Part shown: piece after piece, positions 34,214 to 43,531 of the stretch | Layout of the letters: each line of letters opens with the position of its first letter | Position numbering within the stretch: position 1 is the stretch's first letter | DNA from: Streptomyces roseicoloratus | GTDB taxonomy: Bacteria > Actinomycetota > Actinomycetes > Streptomycetales > Streptomycetaceae | Length of the DNA: 64,000 nt | Assembly: GCF_004117935.1 (NCBI RefSeq) | Contig: NZ_SDOY01000181.1 | Coordinates: 1-64,000, forward strand | Reading direction: 5' to 3' | Position numbers and translations under genes: made by a program | The notes under the pieces: generated by a model | Told to the model about the DNA's origin: nothing | The model's database searches: none | The model's input: the letters and a program-made list of their open reading frames with translations, nothing else

Positions 34214-34783
34214 GTGGCAAGGAGCAGCTCGGGATTCGTGGCCGGGCTCACCGCGGCGGCCGTCGCCGTGATCGGCTTCCTCGCCTATCAGGCCTCGGCC
34301 ACCGCGCCGTCGCCGGCCGATCTCGCGGCGCGGCCGTCGCAGACGAGCACGGCGCCGTCGGCGGCGCCGAGCGGACAGCCGGCGAAGCCGCAGAAGGACA
34401 CGCTGGCACTGCCCGTGAGCTCCGGCACGGGAGAGCGCGTGGTGTACGCGCTGAAGGACCGCCGGGTGTGGCTGGTCGACGCGAAGAACCAGGTCACGCA
34501 CACCTTCTCGGTGATGCCCAGCACCGTCTCGCCGCCGCCCGGCAGCTACGCGGTGACCTCGCGCTCCGGCGCGGTGCGCGGCTCGGACGGCACGCAGATC
34601 GAGCACGTGGTGCGGTTCGCGACGGTGCAGGACGTGACGATCGGCTTCAGCGCGGCGGTGGACGGCACGACGCCGACCCCGGACCCGACGAAGCGCACCG
34701 GCGGCATCCGCATGAAGCGCGCGGACGGCGACGCGATGTGGCGCTTCGCGTCGATCGGCTCGAAGGTCGTCGTCGTCTCGTAA
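34214..34783 (+). CDS. Membrane-anchored YkuD-fold-like protein lacking the catalytic Cys
   Basis: 189 residues. The GTG follows AAGGTGG. One N-terminal membrane anchor (about 8-28), a Pro/Ser/Ala linker, then ~120 residues resembling the L,D-transpeptidase catalytic domain (VVYALKDRRVWLVDAKNQVT, TVSPPPGSYAVTSRSG, GGIRMKRADGDAMW, SIGSKVVVV). The active-site SHGCIRM motif is replaced by TGGIRM, with Gly164 at the position of the nucleophilic Cys and no His before it. It should not crosslink peptidoglycan; a binding role is possible. The fold assignment is by pattern only. Divergent from tsaB. Confidence 0.72.
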   Translation: MARSSSGFVAGLTAAAVAVIGFLAYQASATAPSPADLAARPSQTSTAPSAAPSGQPAKPQKDTLALPVSSGTGERVVYALKDRRVWLVDAKNQVTHTFSVMPSTVSPPPGSYAVTSRSGAVRGSDGTQIEHVVRFATVQDVTIGFSAAVDGTTPTPDPTKRTGGIRMKRADGDAMWRFASIGSKVVVVS

Positions 34784-34789
34784 GGACGT

Positions 34790-34910
34790 CGGCTCGTGAC
34801 GGCGTCGTCTCGCCAGGCAGCGTCTCGCCGTAAGGACGGCGTCTCATCAGGGGGCGTCTCGCCACCGCGGCATCTCGTCCGGACGGCGTCTCGTCAGGGC
34901 GGCGTGCTCA
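34790..34910. repeat. Degenerate GGCGTCTCGTC repeats after the YkuD-like gene
   Basis: About seven imperfect copies of CGGCGTCTCGCC/CATCAGG-type units, spaced 15-25 bp, fill most of the 163-bp gap between two convergent genes. No gene or clear hairpin is present. Confidence 0.5.
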
Positions 34911-34946
34911 TCGGGACACGGCGGGCGGTCGGGGCCGCCGCCGGCC

Positions 34947-35153
34947 TCAGGCGGCCTGGTCGCGGACGAACCGGGGCGTCGCCCCGTGCTCGTCGTCCGG
35001 CGCGCCCGTCGCCGCGGTGCGCGGCCTGCGCGGCGGGGTCGAAACGGCGCTCGCCGCGGCGCAGGAGGCCAGCAGGTCGCGCATCGAGACCGTGTCCGCG
35101 GCGGCGTCCGGGACCGTGTCCGCCGTACGTGCCGCGCGCTCCGCCGTCGCCAT
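34947..35153 (-). CDS. Small protein under a predicted iron box
   Basis: 68 residues; the ATG follows a perfect GGGAGG. Sequence begins ATAERAARTADTVPDAAAD and contains MRDLLASCAAASAVSTPP and a charged tail. No recognised domain; one Cys. A strong iron-box palindrome lies directly before the ribosome binding site, so expression should rise on iron starvation through DmdR1/IdeR. It stands alone between the YkuD-like gene and tsaE. Function unknown; iron homeostasis is inferred only from the operator. Confidence 0.7.
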   Translation of the reverse strand: MATAERAARTADTVPDAAADTVSMRDLLASCAAASAVSTPPRRPRTAATGAPDDEHGATPRFVRDQAA

Positions 35154-35164
35154 GCCTGCCTCCC

Positions 35165-35185
35165 GTAGGTTAGGTACACCTAACC
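35165..35185 (-). promoter_or_regulatory. Iron box (DmdR1/IdeR operator)
   Basis: GGTTAGGT-AC-ACCTAACC (35168-35185), 8-bp perfect arms. The 19-mer 35165-35183 matches 15 of 19 positions of the IdeR/DmdR1 consensus TTAGGTTAGGCTAACCTAA. It sits immediately upstream of the ribosome binding site of the small gene at 34947. Confidence 0.85.
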
Positions 35186-35314
35186 AGTCCGTGCGCCTCC
35201 ATGTGACCACGGTTCGGAGTACCCGCGCAACATTTTGCCGACACGTTGTCGGAACCTACGGATATACGCGGCGCCCACACGGCGCCCACACGCCCGCGCA
35301 CGCGCCGCGCGCCC

Positions 35315-35806
35315 TCAGACCAGCGCGAGCTCCTCGCCCGCCCACCGGCCGCCGATCCCGTTGAGCACGACGGTGCGCCGGTCGTCGTCCGTGTCGCCGA
35401 CCACGCGGTGGATCAGGACGTGCAGCCGGTCGTCGGTCAGCTCCTCGACCTTGCCGTCGCCCCACTCGACCACCACCACCGAATCGGGCAGCGACACGTC
35501 GAGGTCCAGGTCCTCCATCTCGTCGAGACCGCCGCCGAGCCGGTACGCGTCGACGTGCACCAGCGCCGGGCCGCCGACCAGGGACGGGTGGACGCGGGCG
35601 ATCACGAAGGTCGGCGAGGTGACCGCGCCCCGGACGCCCAGGCCCTCTCCGAGGCCGCGGGTCAGGGTGGTCTTGCCGGCGCCGAGCTCACCGGTGAGCA
35701 TCACGAGGTCGCCGGGACGGAGCAGCTTCGCGAGGCGGCGGCCGAGCTCCTGCATCCGCTCGGGCGAGTCGACCTCGACGGTGGCCTGGTTGTGCGGTGT
35801 GTCCAT
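35315..35806 (-). CDS. tsaE: tRNA threonylcarbamoyladenosine biosynthesis ATPase TsaE
   Basis: 163 residues. P-loop GELGAGKTT, then SPTFVIARVHPS, HVDAYRLGGGLDEMEDLDLD, VVVVEWGDG, all typical of TsaE. ATPase partner of TsaB-TsaD in t6A formation. The ATG was preferred over a TTG three codons upstream. It begins 10 bp after the stop of the alpha/beta hydrolase gene and is probably cotranscribed with alr and that gene. Confidence 0.95.
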   Translation of the reverse strand: MDTPHNQATVEVDSPERMQELGRRLAKLLRPGDLVMLTGELGAGKTTLTRGLGEGLGVRGAVTSPTFVIARVHPSLVGGPALVHVDAYRLGGGLDEMEDLDLDVSLPDSVVVVEWGDGKVEELTDDRLHVLIHRVVGDTDDDRRTVVLNGIGGRWAGEELALV

Positions 35807-35816
35807 GCCCGCCAAC

Positions 35817-37190
35817 CTATCCGCCGTCGCGGCCCCGGCCGGAACCCGCCGTCTGCGGGTGCGGCACCGCGCCCGCCCGGACGAGCAGGTCGGCGATCCG
35901 GTCGGTGACGGCCTCGGGATGCTCCAGCATCACGAGGTGGCCGGCGTCGGGCACGATGACCAGCTCCGCGTCCGGCAGCAGACGCGCGATGGCCTCGGTG
36001 TGCGAGCTGGGCGTGACCAGGTCGTGGTCGCCGGCCAGGGCGAGCCCGGGGATCTCGAGGAAGGCGACCAGGGCGGCCGCCTTGTCGTGCTCGGCGAAGG
36101 CCGGATAGAACTCCGCGACGACGTCGATCGGCGTCGACTCGATCATCCGTTCCGCGAACCGGGCGACCGCCGGGTCCACGTCCTTCGACGAGAACGAGTA
36201 CTTCTTGATCAGCCCGGCGAACAGGTCCGCGGTGGCCCGCCGGCCCCGCTCCACCAGCTCGGCCTGCGAGCCGAGCGCCCGCAGCACGCCCGGGAGGACC
36301 CGGCGCACCGCGTTGACGCCGGCCGTCGGCAGCCCGTAGGTGACCTCCCCGAGCCTTCCCGAGGACGTGCCCACGAAGCCGACGCCGACGACCCGCTCGC
36401 GGACGAACTCCGGGAAGCGGTCGGCGAGCGCCATGATCGTCATCCCGCCCATGGAGTGCCCGATCAGGACCAGCGGGCCCTCGGGCGCGGCGGCGTCGAG
36501 CACCGCCTTGAGGTCGCGGCCCAGCCGGTCGATGGAGACGGTCACGCCGTCGGGCCCGCGCCCGGAGCGGCCGTGGCTGCGCTGGTCCCAGTGGACGGTG
36601 CGGACCAGGCCGCGCAGCGCGGCGCGCTGGAAGTGCCAGGAGTCCTGGGAGAGGCAGTAGCCGTGGCTGAAGACGACGGTGACCGGCGCGGGCGTCTTGC
36701 GCCCGAAGAGCCGACGCCTGCGGGAGGCGACGGCCTCGGGAGGCACCGCGGGCCGCCCGGCGGCGGGGTGCTTCGGCGCGGCAGCGGAGGCCTTCGCCGC
36801 GGCCGCGGCCGGGCGGACCCCGTCGCCCCGGGCGGCCCCGCCGACCCCGCCGACCTCGTCGCCCCGGACGGACCCGCCCACCTCGCCGGCCCCGCCGACC
36901 CCGTCGACCTCGTCTACCTCGTCGCCCCGGGCGGGCCCGCCCACCCCGCCGGCCCCGTCGACCTCGTCGACCTCGTAGTAAAGCGTCGTCCCGTCGTCGG
37001 CGACCGCGCGCCCCGGTGTGCCGCGCAGGGCGCCGTACGGGCCCTCGGCGTCGAGTGCGAGCCGCGCCTTCTCCCGGACCGAACGGCCCACCGTCAGCCG
37101 CTCGACGGCGACGCCGGCCGCCGCGCCGGCGGCGAGCACGCCTATCGCGGCACCGGCCCAGCCCGCACGCCGCCAGGTGTCCTCGCCCAC
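35817..37190 (-). CDS. Alpha/beta hydrolase with repeat-rich insertion
   Basis: 457 residues. The GTG follows GGAGG. An N-terminal hydrophobic segment (about 10-28) suggests a membrane anchor. The hydrolase fold has an oxyanion HGYCLSQDSW, nucleophile elbow GHSMGG, acid AGDHD and His in DAGHLVMLEHPE. Between strand 2 and the HG motif (about residues 72-125) lies a low-complexity insertion built of EVDEVDGAGG/GGVGG units, followed by Ala/Pro-rich sequence. The gene sits between alr and tsaE, the usual Streptomyces arrangement. Substrate unknown. Confidence 0.88.
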   Translation of the reverse strand: MGEDTWRRAGWAGAAIGVLAAGAAAGVAVERLTVGRSVREKARLALDAEGPYGALRGTPGRAVADDGTTLYYEVDEVDGAGGVGGPARGDEVDEVDGVGGAGEVGGSVRGDEVGGVGGAARGDGVRPAAAAAKASAAAPKHPAAGRPAVPPEAVASRRRRLFGRKTPAPVTVVFSHGYCLSQDSWHFQRAALRGLVRTVHWDQRSHGRSGRGPDGVTVSIDRLGRDLKAVLDAAAPEGPLVLIGHSMGGMTIMALADRFPEFVRERVVGVGFVGTSSGRLGEVTYGLPTAGVNAVRRVLPGVLRALGSQAELVERGRRATADLFAGLIKKYSFSSKDVDPAVARFAERMIESTPIDVVAEFYPAFAEHDKAAALVAFLEIPGLALAGDHDLVTPSSHTEAIARLLPDAELVIVPDAGHLVMLEHPEAVTDRIADLLVRAGAVPHPQTAGSGRGRDGG

Positions 37191-37209
37191 GGCGCCCTCC
37201 TCCCCTCGG

Positions 37210-38358
37210 CTACTCCCCCACGTAGACGCGCGGGACGCGCGCGCCGATCCGGGTGACGATCTCGTACGCGATGGTGTCGGCGGCCACGGCCCAGTCCTGC
37301 GCCGTCGGCTCGCCGCGGTCGCCGGGCCCGAACAGCACGGCCTCCGTGCCGGCCTCGGGCAGGTCGCCGTCGAGGTCGACGACGAACTGGTCCATGGCGA
37401 CCCGCCCGGCCACCGTACGGACCCGGTCGCCGACCAGCACCGGCCCGCGGCCGGAGGCGTGGCGCGGGACGCCGTCCGCGTAGCCGAGCGGGATCAGGCC
37501 GAGGGTGGTCTCGCCGGGCGTGACGTAGTGGTGCCCGTACGAGACGCCGTGCCCGCCCGGCACCCGCTTGACCAGCGCGACGCTCGCCTTGAGCGACATC
37601 ACGGGTCGCAGTCCCAGCTCGGCGGAGGTGCCGACCGCCGGGTCCGGCGACACGCCGTACATCGCGATGCCGGGCCTGACCAGGTCGAAGTGCGCCTCGG
37701 GGAGCGTGAGGGTGGCCGGCGAGTTCGCGATGTGCCGCACCTCGGGCCGGACACCGGCCTTCTCCGCGTGGTCGAGCATCGTGCGGAAGACGTCCAGCTG
37801 GGCCGGGATGGACGGGTGGCCGGGCTCGTCGGCGCAGGCGAAGTGCGACCACAGGCCGGTGACCCTGACCAGCCCCTGGGCCTCGGCCTTGAGCGCCTCG
37901 GTGACGAGTTCGGGCCAGTCGGCGGGCTGGCAGCCGTTGCGGCCGAGGCCGGTGTCGGCCTTCAGCTGGACGCGCGCGGGGCGGCCGACCGCCTGGGCGG
38001 CCTCGGTGACCTCCCGGAGCGCCCACGTCCCGCTCACCGACATGTCGAGGCCGGCCTCGATGCCCTCGGCCCACGGGTCGCCGGGCGTCCACAGCCAGCA
38101 CATGATCCGGGCCTCGCGCAGCCCGGCCGCGCGCAGCGCCAGCGCCTCGTGCGGCGTGGCCGTACCGAGCCAGGTCGCCCCGGCGTCCAGCGCGGCGCGG
38201 GCGCAGCGCACGGCGCCGTGACCGTACGCGTCGGCCTTGACCACGGCCATCATCTGGACGTGCGGCGCGACGCGGGCACGCAGCGTGCGGACGTTCGCCC
38301 GGAGCGCGCCGAGGTCGATCTCGGCGCGGGCTCGGCGGTGTGGTGCTGTCTGAGTCAT
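37210..38358 (-). CDS. alr: Alanine racemase
   Basis: 382 residues. PLP enzyme making D-Ala for peptidoglycan. PLP lysine in VVKADAYGHG, second catalytic Tyr in GVSYGHHYVT, RPGIAMYG, GYADGVPRHAS. Length is normal. Its stop is 19 bp before the GTG of the alpha/beta hydrolase gene. With nnrD, acpS and glmS upstream it is part of the common actinobacterial block. Confidence 0.97.
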   Translation of the reverse strand: MTQTAPHRRARAEIDLGALRANVRTLRARVAPHVQMMAVVKADAYGHGAVRCARAALDAGATWLGTATPHEALALRAAGLREARIMCWLWTPGDPWAEGIEAGLDMSVSGTWALREVTEAAQAVGRPARVQLKADTGLGRNGCQPADWPELVTEALKAEAQGLVRVTGLWSHFACADEPGHPSIPAQLDVFRTMLDHAEKAGVRPEVRHIANSPATLTLPEAHFDLVRPGIAMYGVSPDPAVGTSAELGLRPVMSLKASVALVKRVPGGHGVSYGHHYVTPGETTLGLIPLGYADGVPRHASGRGPVLVGDRVRTVAGRVAMDQFVVDLDGDLPEAGTEAVLFGPGDRGEPTAQDWAVAADTIAYEIVTRIGARVPRVYVGE

Positions 38359-38394
38359 CGCGCCCAGTCTCTCAGGTGCCGGGCGCGGGGGCCG

Positions 38395-39372
<978 letters not shown>

Positions 39373-39529
39373 GCGCCCATCCCACGCCGCCGCTGCGGCG
39401 TCCGCCTGCGCTGCGCCACGAGCGGAGCAACGCTTTCGCCCGGGCGGGGGCGGAGGGGCAGGGACCCGGGCGGTTCAGCGGCGCCCCGCCCCGCCCCGGC
39501 GGTCGCACGACACCCCGTCGTGCGCGGTC

Positions 39530-40972
39530 TCACGACACCACGTCGTGCCACGCCTCCGGCAAGGCCGTCGCGACGTCGGTCGCGGTGATCGGGGACGTGC
39601 CGCCGGAGGCGCGGCGGGCCGCCAGGCCGTGGAGGTAGGCGGCGGCCGAGAGGGCGTCGGCGGGGAGCAGGCCGGCGGCCAGGAGGGAACCGGCCAGGCC
39701 GGAGAGGACGTCGCCGCTGCCGGCCGTCGCGAGCCAGGGCGTGCCCGTCGGGTTCACCCGGACCGGGCCCGTGCCGCCCGGACCGCAGACCAGCGTCGTG
39801 GAGCCCTTCAGGAGCACCGTCGCGCCGTATCGCTCCGCCAGTTCGCGGACCGCCGCGAGCCGGCCCGCCTCGACGTCCTCGCGGGCCGTGCCGAGCAGTG
39901 CCGCCGCCTCGCCCGCGTGCGGGGTGAGCAGGGTGGGCGCGGCGCGGGCGCGGACCTTCTCGGGGGTCAGGGCGCGCAGCCCGTCCGCGTCGACGAGGAC
40001 CGGCACCTCGGAGGCGAGGACCTGGTCGACGGCCAGACCGCTGCCGGGGCCCTCGCCGAGACCGGGCCCGACGACCCAGGCCTGGACCCGGCCCGCCTTG
40101 TCCGGCGGCCCGCTGTGCACCAGCGTCTCCGGGTGGGCGGCGACGACCGCGTCGGCGGCGGGCCCGACGTACCGCACGGCGCCGGCCCCGCCGCGCAGCG
40201 CCCCGGCGACCGCGAGGACCGCGGCGCCGGGATAGCGGGCGGAGCCGGCGACCAGGCCGACGACCCCGCGCCGGTACTTGTCGCTCTCCGCCGCCGGCTC
40301 GGGCAGCAGCCGCGCCACGTCCTCGTGCTGCAGCGCCTCCAGGTCGGGCGCGCCCGGCAGGCCGAGCCCGATGTCGACGAGCCGGAGCGCGCCCGCGTAC
40401 TCCCGTCCCGGGTCGACGAGGAGCCCCGGCTTGTACGTGCCGAAGGTGATCGTCGCGTCGGCGCGCAGCGCCTCGCCCGCGACCTCCCCGGTGTCGGCGT
40501 CGACGCCGCTCGGCAGGTCGACGGCGACGACGACCGCGTCCGATCCGCGCGCCGCCCGGGCCACCGGCACCGCCTCGGGCCGCAGCCCGCCCCGCCCGCC
40601 GATCCCGGTGATCCCGTCCAGGACCAGATCGGCGGCGGCCAGCACGTCGTACGGGTCGTCCGCGATCCGCCCGCCCGCCGCCCTCAGCGCGGCCAGGCCC
40701 GCCTCGTGCGCCCGGGAGCCGAGCAGCACCGCGGTGACCCCGGCGCCGCGCCGGGCGAGCCGGGCGCCGGCGTGGAGGGCGTCACCGCCGTTGTCGCCGC
40801 TGCCGGCGAGGACGACGACCCGCGCCCCGTACACCCGGCCGCGGCCGAGCAGCGAGCAGCAGGCGGCGGCGAGTCCGGCCGCGGCCCGCTGCATCAGGGC
40901 GCCCTCCGGCAACCGGGCCATCAGCTCGGCCTCGGCGGCCCGTACGGTCTCCACACGATGAGCGGTACGCAT
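39530..40972 (-). CDS. nnrD: Bifunctional NAD(P)HX epimerase/dehydratase
   Basis: 480 residues, repairing hydrated NAD(P)H. The N-terminal epimerase domain (about 1-210; LAGSGDNGGDALHAGARLA, VDLPSGVDADTGE) is fused to the C-terminal ADP-dependent dehydratase, a ribokinase fold (VGPGLGEGPGSGL, LTPHAGEAAALLG, LLKGSTTLVCGPGG, TAGSGDVLSGLAGSLLA). The ATG is 3 bp downstream of the acpS stop, indicating cotranscription. Symbol given for the dehydratase; the epimerase part is NnrE. Confidence 0.95.
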   Translation of the reverse strand: MRTAHRVETVRAAEAELMARLPEGALMQRAAAGLAAACCSLLGRGRVYGARVVVLAGSGDNGGDALHAGARLARRGAGVTAVLLGSRAHEAGLAALRAAGGRIADDPYDVLAAADLVLDGITGIGGRGGLRPEAVPVARAARGSDAVVVAVDLPSGVDADTGEVAGEALRADATITFGTYKPGLLVDPGREYAGALRLVDIGLGLPGAPDLEALQHEDVARLLPEPAAESDKYRRGVVGLVAGSARYPGAAVLAVAGALRGGAGAVRYVGPAADAVVAAHPETLVHSGPPDKAGRVQAWVVGPGLGEGPGSGLAVDQVLASEVPVLVDADGLRALTPEKVRARAAPTLLTPHAGEAAALLGTAREDVEAGRLAAVRELAERYGATVLLKGSTTLVCGPGGTGPVRVNPTGTPWLATAGSGDVLSGLAGSLLAAGLLPADALSAAAYLHGLAARRASGGTSPITATDVATALPEAWHDVVS

Positions 40973-40975
40973 GGG

Positions 40976-41344
40976 TCAACCCTCCGCGATCACCACCGCC
41001 GACGCCACTCCCGCGTCGTGACTGAGGGACACGTGCCAGTGCTTGACGCCGAGTTCGGCGGCCCGTGCGGCGACCGTGCCCCGGACCCGCAGCCGTGGCT
41101 GCCCGCTGTCCTCGACGTACACCTCGGCATCGGTCCAGTGCAGGTTGCCGGGCGCGCCGAGGGCCTTGGCCAGCGCCTCCTTCGCGGCGAACCGCACCGC
41201 GAGGGAGGCGGGCCCGCGCCGCTCGCCGCTGGGCAGCAGCAGTTCGCGCTCGACGAAGAGGCGCTGCAGCAGCCCCGGTGTCCGTTCCAGCGACGCGGCG
41301 AAGCGGTCGATCTCCGCCACGTCGATCCCCACCCCGATGATCAT
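40976..41344 (-). CDS. acpS: Holo-[acyl-carrier-protein] synthase
   Basis: 122 residues. Transfers 4'-phosphopantetheine from CoA to Ser of ACP. Signature GVGIDVAEIDRF with the Mg-binding Asp, RFAAKEALAKALG, and LSHDAGVASAVVI at the end. Length normal. Upstream gene of the acpS-nnrD pair. A 16-bp repeat tract separates it from glmS. Confidence 0.97.
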   Translation of the reverse strand: MIIGVGIDVAEIDRFAASLERTPGLLQRLFVERELLLPSGERRGPASLAVRFAAKEALAKALGAPGNLHWTDAEVYVEDSGQPRLRVRGTVAARAAELGVKHWHVSLSHDAGVASAVVIAEG

Positions 41345-41400
41345 CCGTTCACTGCCTCACTCGCTCGCTCACTGCCCCGCTCGCCGTCTCACTGCCCCGC

Positions 41401-41464
41401 CGCCCGACTGTCTCGCCGCCCGACTGCCCCGCCGCCCGACTGCCTCGCCGCCCCACTGCCTCAC
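41401..41464. repeat. 16-bp tandem repeat between glmS and acpS
   Basis: Four units of CGCCCGACTGYCYCGC begin at 41401, 41417, 41433 and 41449, with degenerate copies of CACTGCC(T/C)C on both sides (41350-41485). It fills the glmS-acpS gap and contains no gene. Confidence 0.8.
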
Positions 41465-41487
41465 TGCTCGCCGCCCCGCTCGTCCGC

Positions 41488-43335
41488 TCACTCCACCGTC
41501 ACGGACTTGGCCAGGTTGCGCGGCTGGTCCACCTCGTTGCCCCGGGCCGTCGCCAGTTCGCAGGCGAAGACCTGCAGCGGCACGGTGGAGACCAGCGGCT
41601 GGAGCAGCGTGGGCGTGGCGGGGACGCGGATGAGGTGGTCGGCGTACGGGACGACCGCCTCGTCGCCCTCCTCCGCGATCACGATGGTCCGCGCGCCGCG
41701 CGCCCGGATCTCCTGGATGTTGGAGACGATCTTGTCGTGGAGGACGGACCGGCCGCGCGGCGAGGGGACGACCACGACGACCGGCAGGTCCTCCTCGATC
41801 AGGGCGATCGGCCCGTGCTTGAGCTCGCCCGCCGCGAAGCCCTCGGCGTGCATGTAGGCGAGTTCCTTGAGCTTGAGCGCGCCCTCCAGGGCGACCGGGT
41901 AGCCGACGTGCCGGCCGAGGAACAGCACGGTGTCCTTGTCGGCGAGGGAGCGGGCCAGGGCCCGTACCGGCTCCATGGTGTCCAGGACCCGCTCGACCTC
42001 GTCGCCGATCCTCGCCAGCTCGCGGACCACGGCGTGGATCTCGTCGCCCCACTTGGTGCCGCGCACCTGCCCGAGGTACAGCGCGAGCAGGTAGCAGGCG
42101 ACGAGCTGGGTCAGGAAGGCCTTGGTGGACGCGACGGCGACCTCGGGCCCGGCGTGGGTGTAGAGCACGGCGTCGGACTCGCGCGGGATGGTCGAGCCGT
42201 TGGTGTTGCACACGGCGAGGACCTTGGCGCCCTGCTCGCGGGCGTGCCGCAGCGCCATCAGGGTGTCCATGGTCTCGCCGGACTGGGAGATGGCGATGAC
42301 GAGGGTCCGCTGGCCGAGGATCGGGTCGCGGTAGCGGAACTCGCTGGCGAGCTCGACCTCGCAGGGGATGCGGGTCCAGTGCTCGATCGCGTACTTGGCG
42401 ATGAGCCCGGCGTGGAACGCGGTGCCGCACGCGATGATGACGATCTTGTCGGCCTCGCGGAGCACGGCGTCGGGGATGCGCACCTCGTCGAGGCGGAGGT
42501 GGCCGTCGGCGCCGATCCGGCCGAGGAGGGTGTCGGCGACCGCCTTGGGCTGCTCGGCGATCTCCTTGAGCATGAAGTAGTCGTAGCCGCCCTTCTCGGC
42601 GGCGGAGGCGTCCCAGTCGACGTGGTACGCCCGTACGTCGGCGGGGGCGCCGTCGAAGTCGGTGACCGTGACGCCCTCGCGGGTGAGCTCCACGACCTGG
42701 TCCTGGCCGAGTTCGATGGCCGAGCGGGTGTGGGCGATGAAGGCGGAGACGTCGGAGGCGAGGAAGTTCTCGCCCTCGCCGACGCCGACGACGAGCGGCG
42801 AGTTGCGGCGGGCGCCGACGACGACGTCGGGCTGGTCGGCGTGGACGGCGACGAGCGTGAAGGCGCCGTCGAGGCGCCGGCACACGAGCCGCATGGCCTC
42901 GGCGAGGTCGCCGACGGAGGAGAACTCCTCGGCGAGCAGATGGGCCACGACCTCGGTGTCCGTCTCGGACAGCAGGTCGTGGCCGCGCTCGGCCAGTTCG
43001 GTCCTGAGGGCGGCGAAGTTCTCGATGATGCCGTTGTGGACGACGGCGACGCGGCCCGCGTTGTCGAGGTGCGGATGCGCGTTGGCGTCGGTGGGGCCGC
43101 CGTGGGTGGCCCACCGGGTGTGTCCGATGCCGGTGGAGCCGCTCGACAGCGGCCGGTCCACCAGCTCCTTCTCCAGGTTGACGAGCTTGCCGGCCTTCTT
43201 GGCCGCGGCGAGGCCGCCGTCGGAGAGCACCGCGACCCCGGCCGAGTCGTAGCCGCGGTACTCGAGCCGCTTGAGGCCTGCGATCACCACATCGAGCGCC
43301 GACTGCCCGCCGACGTATCCCACGATTCCGCACAT
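41488..43335 (-). CDS. glmS: Glutamine--fructose-6-phosphate aminotransferase (isomerizing)
   Basis: 615 residues. Makes glucosamine-6-phosphate from fructose-6-phosphate and glutamine. Cys2 nucleophile right after the initiator Met (CGIVGYVGG), glutaminase domain to about 240, then two SIS isomerase domains (SQSGETMDTLMALRHA, CNTNGSTIPRESD, AEGFAAGELKHGPIALIEE) and the C-terminal KSVTVE. Its product goes to GlmM at 46580. No glmS ribozyme is apparent upstream. Confidence 0.97.
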   Translation of the reverse strand: MCGIVGYVGGQSALDVVIAGLKRLEYRGYDSAGVAVLSDGGLAAAKKAGKLVNLEKELVDRPLSSGSTGIGHTRWATHGGPTDANAHPHLDNAGRVAVVHNGIIENFAALRTELAERGHDLLSETDTEVVAHLLAEEFSSVGDLAEAMRLVCRRLDGAFTLVAVHADQPDVVVGARRNSPLVVGVGEGENFLASDVSAFIAHTRSAIELGQDQVVELTREGVTVTDFDGAPADVRAYHVDWDASAAEKGGYDYFMLKEIAEQPKAVADTLLGRIGADGHLRLDEVRIPDAVLREADKIVIIACGTAFHAGLIAKYAIEHWTRIPCEVELASEFRYRDPILGQRTLVIAISQSGETMDTLMALRHAREQGAKVLAVCNTNGSTIPRESDAVLYTHAGPEVAVASTKAFLTQLVACYLLALYLGQVRGTKWGDEIHAVVRELARIGDEVERVLDTMEPVRALARSLADKDTVLFLGRHVGYPVALEGALKLKELAYMHAEGFAAGELKHGPIALIEEDLPVVVVVPSPRGRSVLHDKIVSNIQEIRARGARTIVIAEEGDEAVVPYADHLIRVPATPTLLQPLVSTVPLQVFACELATARGNEVDQPRNLAKSVTVE

Positions 43336-43415
43336 GGCGGCAGCCTACGGCCGAACACCCCGGACCGGCCGGACTCGGATCGGCTCGGCCGCGGCATGTC
43401 CGTGCTCTCCCGGCA

Positions 43416-43500
43416 CCTTGCCCGTGCCGTGCCCGTGCCTTGCCCGTGCCGTGCCCGTGCGTGCCTTGCCTGTGCCCTGCCCATGCCCCGCCCGTGCACC
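43416..43500. repeat. Degenerate CTTGCCCGTGCC repeat upstream of glmS
   Basis: About seven imperfect 6- or 12-bp units (TTGCCCGTGCC, GTGCCCGTGCC, ATGCCCCGCCC) lie between the lipoprotein gene and glmS. No gene. Confidence 0.7.
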
Positions 43501-43531
43501 GGGGCGTGCACCCGGCCGGAGGCGGGGTGGA

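Noticed and set aside
43336..43531. DasR site or glmS ribozyme upstream of glmS
   Set aside because: No palindrome resembling a DasR site and no ribozyme-like sequence seen; only degenerate short repeats.
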